From positions 1-37,221 of the forward strand of contig JACPMJ010000001.1 in the NCBI GenBank assembly GCA_016186045.1: a stretch of 37,221 nucleotides of DNA, given 5' to 3'. Position 1 is the first letter of the stretch. Each line of letters begins with the position of its first letter. This DNA comes from Candidatus Uhrbacteria bacterium. GTDB taxonomy: Bacteria; Patescibacteriota; Patescibacteriia; JACQRZ01. Made by a program: the position numbers and the translations under genes. The notes under the pieces are model-generated. The model was given only the letters and a program-made list of their open reading frames with translations, did no database searches and was not told the origin of the DNA. Below, piece after piece: positions 35,433 to 37,221 of the stretch.

Positions 35433-37221
35433 TTAGCCGAGTTTTTTTAGCCGTTCTTCAAGTTTAACAATTTCAGACGCGTAATCCGAGCGTTTTTCTT
35501 TTTCTTTTTCCACCACATGTTTCGGTGCGCGGGAAAGAAATTCCTGGCTTGCCAAGCGTTGGTCAAGATTTGTGGTCAGTCCTTTCAGCGTCTCAATCTG
35601 TTTTTGGATTTTTCCCTGCTCCTCCTCTCGCTTCATAAGCCCAAGTGGAAGGAATATCTCAATGCCGCTCACCTTAAGATACAGTGCGTTTTGGGGCTTT
35701 TCTCCACTCTCCATAATCGTGAGAAAATCAAGTCGCGCAAGATATTTGAGAATTTGTTCATTCCTTTTTATGCTATCCGCCTGAAGAGGAGCAAAAATAA
35801 TCGCTTGAATTTTTTGCGCCGGACTGATATTGTTTTCCGCACGCGCATTTCGAATCGCCTTAATGATATCCTGTATCAATATGAACTCTCGTTCTATTTC
35901 GTTGTTTATTTTTGATACATCAGCGGATGGCCATTGGTAAATCATTAATAAGGCGGATATGTCGTCATTTTTCTTCTTTTTTGGAATAATCCTGCGATAA
36001 TACTGGTAAATAGTTTCGGTTGTGAAAGGGATAAACGGATGCCATAAGACAAGAAGCGTTTCCAGTATCTCCGAAAGAATTTCCTGTTTTCCTCTCTCTA
36101 TTTTGGCAATTTCCAGGTACCAGTCCGCAAGCTCATCATAGGTAAATTTGCGAAGCTCCTCTGTCGCTTGGGAAAATTGGAACTTTTCAATACATGAACT
36201 CACTCTTTGAATAGTCGCGTGTAAACGGCTCATAATCCATATATCGGAAAGTGTTGATGTCCCACTAATATCTTCTTTTTTTACCGAGTGCGACTCAAGA
36301 ATAAATCTACTGATATTCCATATTTTATTCAGGAAATTTCGTTGGCTTTCGATTTTTTCATTACTCAAACGGGCATTATTGCCCGGAGTAATGCCTATAA
36401 GCAAGCTGAGTCGAAGCGCGTCCGCCCCATAGTTTTGTATGATATCAAGCGGGTTTATGCTCATCTCTTCCTTTGATTTGCTCATTTTTTTCCCCTCAAC
36501 ATCCAAGATAAGCCCGTTCAAGTACACAGTTTTGAATGGTACTTCATGAAGCGCATAACATGTCATCATGATCATGCGGGCAACCCAGAAAAACAAGATG
36601 TCATAACCGGTTTCCAAGACTGATGTCGGGTGAAATTGCGCCAAATCATCCTTTTTTATTATTTTTCCTTGTTTTGTTTCTGTATGTTCCGGCCAGCCGA
36701 GCGTGGAAAAAGTCCATATTCCCGAAGAAAACCAGGTGTCAAGCGTATCCGGATCTCGAGTGAGCTTTTCATTTTTACATTTCGGGCAAAACGCCGGTGC
36801 CATGCTTGCCGCAATGATTTCTCCGCATCCGCCTTTTTCCAATTGGCAATAATATATCGGGATCTGATGCCCGAACCAGAGCTGTCGGGAAATGCACCAA
36901 TCATGCAGATTTTCTATCCAATCAAAATAAGTTTTTTCAAAACGTTTTGGTACAATTTTTATTGTTCCGGAGTGTACGGCATCGTGCGCGAGCCCTTTGA
37001 GTGAGTGCTTCATTCCGGGGATCTTTCCACTAACTTTTACAAACCACTGCAAAGATGTCAGGGGCTCTATGACTGCGTCGCACCGATAACAATGCCCCAC
37101 CGTATGGCGATAATCTTCGATTTTTTCCATGTATCCCTGGTTTGTAAGATCATCAACCAGATTCTTTCGCGCGTCAAACCGATCAAGGCCGGTATACTTT
37201 TCTATATGCCGTATATCTATA
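35433..37221 (-). CDS. valS: Valyl-tRNA synthetase, C-terminal part (5' end beyond window)
   Basis: KMSKSKEEMSINPLDIIQNYGADALRLSLL; anticodon-binding and tail coiled-coil regions. The frame is open past ATG 37130 to the window edge (IDIRHIEKYTGLDRFDARKNLVDDLTNQGYMEKIEDYRHTVGHC). Confidence 0.95.
   Translation of the reverse strand, partial: IDIRHIEKYTGLDRFDARKNLVDDLTNQGYMEKIEDYRHTVGHCYRCDAVIEPLTSLQWFVKVSGKIPGMKHSLKGLAHDAVHSGTIKIVPKRFEKTYFDWIENLHDWCISRQLWFGHQIPIYYCQLEKGGCGEIIAASMAPAFCPKCKNEKLTRDPDTLDTWFSSGIWTFSTLGWPEHTETKQGKIIKKDDLAQFHPTSVLETGYDILFFWVARMIMMTCYALHEVPFKTVYLNGLILDVEGKKMSKSKEEMSINPLDIIQNYGADALRLSLLIGITPGNNARLSNEKIESQRNFLNKIWNISRFILESHSVKKEDISGTSTLSDIWIMSRLHATIQRVSSCIEKFQFSQATEELRKFTYDELADWYLEIAKIERGKQEILSEILETLLVLWHPFIPFTTETIYQYYRRIIPKKKKNDDISALLMIYQWPSADVSKINNEIEREFILIQDIIKAIRNARAENNISPAQKIQAIIFAPLQADSIKRNEQILKYLARLDFLTIMESGEKPQNALYLKVSGIEIFLPLGLMKREEEQGKIQKQIETLKGLTTNLDQRLASQEFLSRAPKHVVEKEKEKRSDYASEIVKLEERLKKLG

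Noticed and set aside
1-37221. UGA recoding (SR1/Gracilibacteria-type genetic code)
   Set aside because: Conserved genes such as gyrA, argS, nusB and rnc read through without internal UGA, and UGA serves as a stop (e.g. 4683-4685), so the standard code fits.

Overview
This looks like a Patescibacteria/CPR-type chromosomal segment; that is an inference from gene content and AT-rich spacers, not a database result. The right half (about 9.4-37.2 kb) is mostly housekeeping: rlmH, beta-CASP nuclease, rpiB, rpe-like, GT2, tRNAs, ugd, gyrA, rpmF, nusB, rnc, argS and partial valS. The left 9.3 kb is an accessory region. It carries a MerR-HTH/GHKL-ATPase plus STAS-like DUF4325 pair, a DUF4143 ATPase, a HicBA pair, and three HTH (TrmB-like) regulators, each divergent from a small uncharacterised gene. 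Most interesting observations: (1) gyrA carries two inteins with different endonuclease types (HNH/NUMOD3-like and LAGLIDADG), separated by a 12-residue extein that ends at the catalytic tyrosine. (2) A tRNA-Val, flanked by an 11-bp perfect inverted repeat, sits inside the anticodon-loop position of another tRNA-like sequence. (3) A protein with tandem RNA polymerase alpha-CTD-like modules is split by a frame change inside the first module. (4) A lamin-tail/PKD surface protein is split by a -1 frame change at A-rich slippery sequence. (5) The MerR-GHKL gene has a 13-bp perfect inverted repeat over its own promoter. (6) There is a 76-bp repeat encoding a fossil peptide, heptad repeats after stop codons, and large hairpins. 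No CRISPR array, rRNA or integrase was found.
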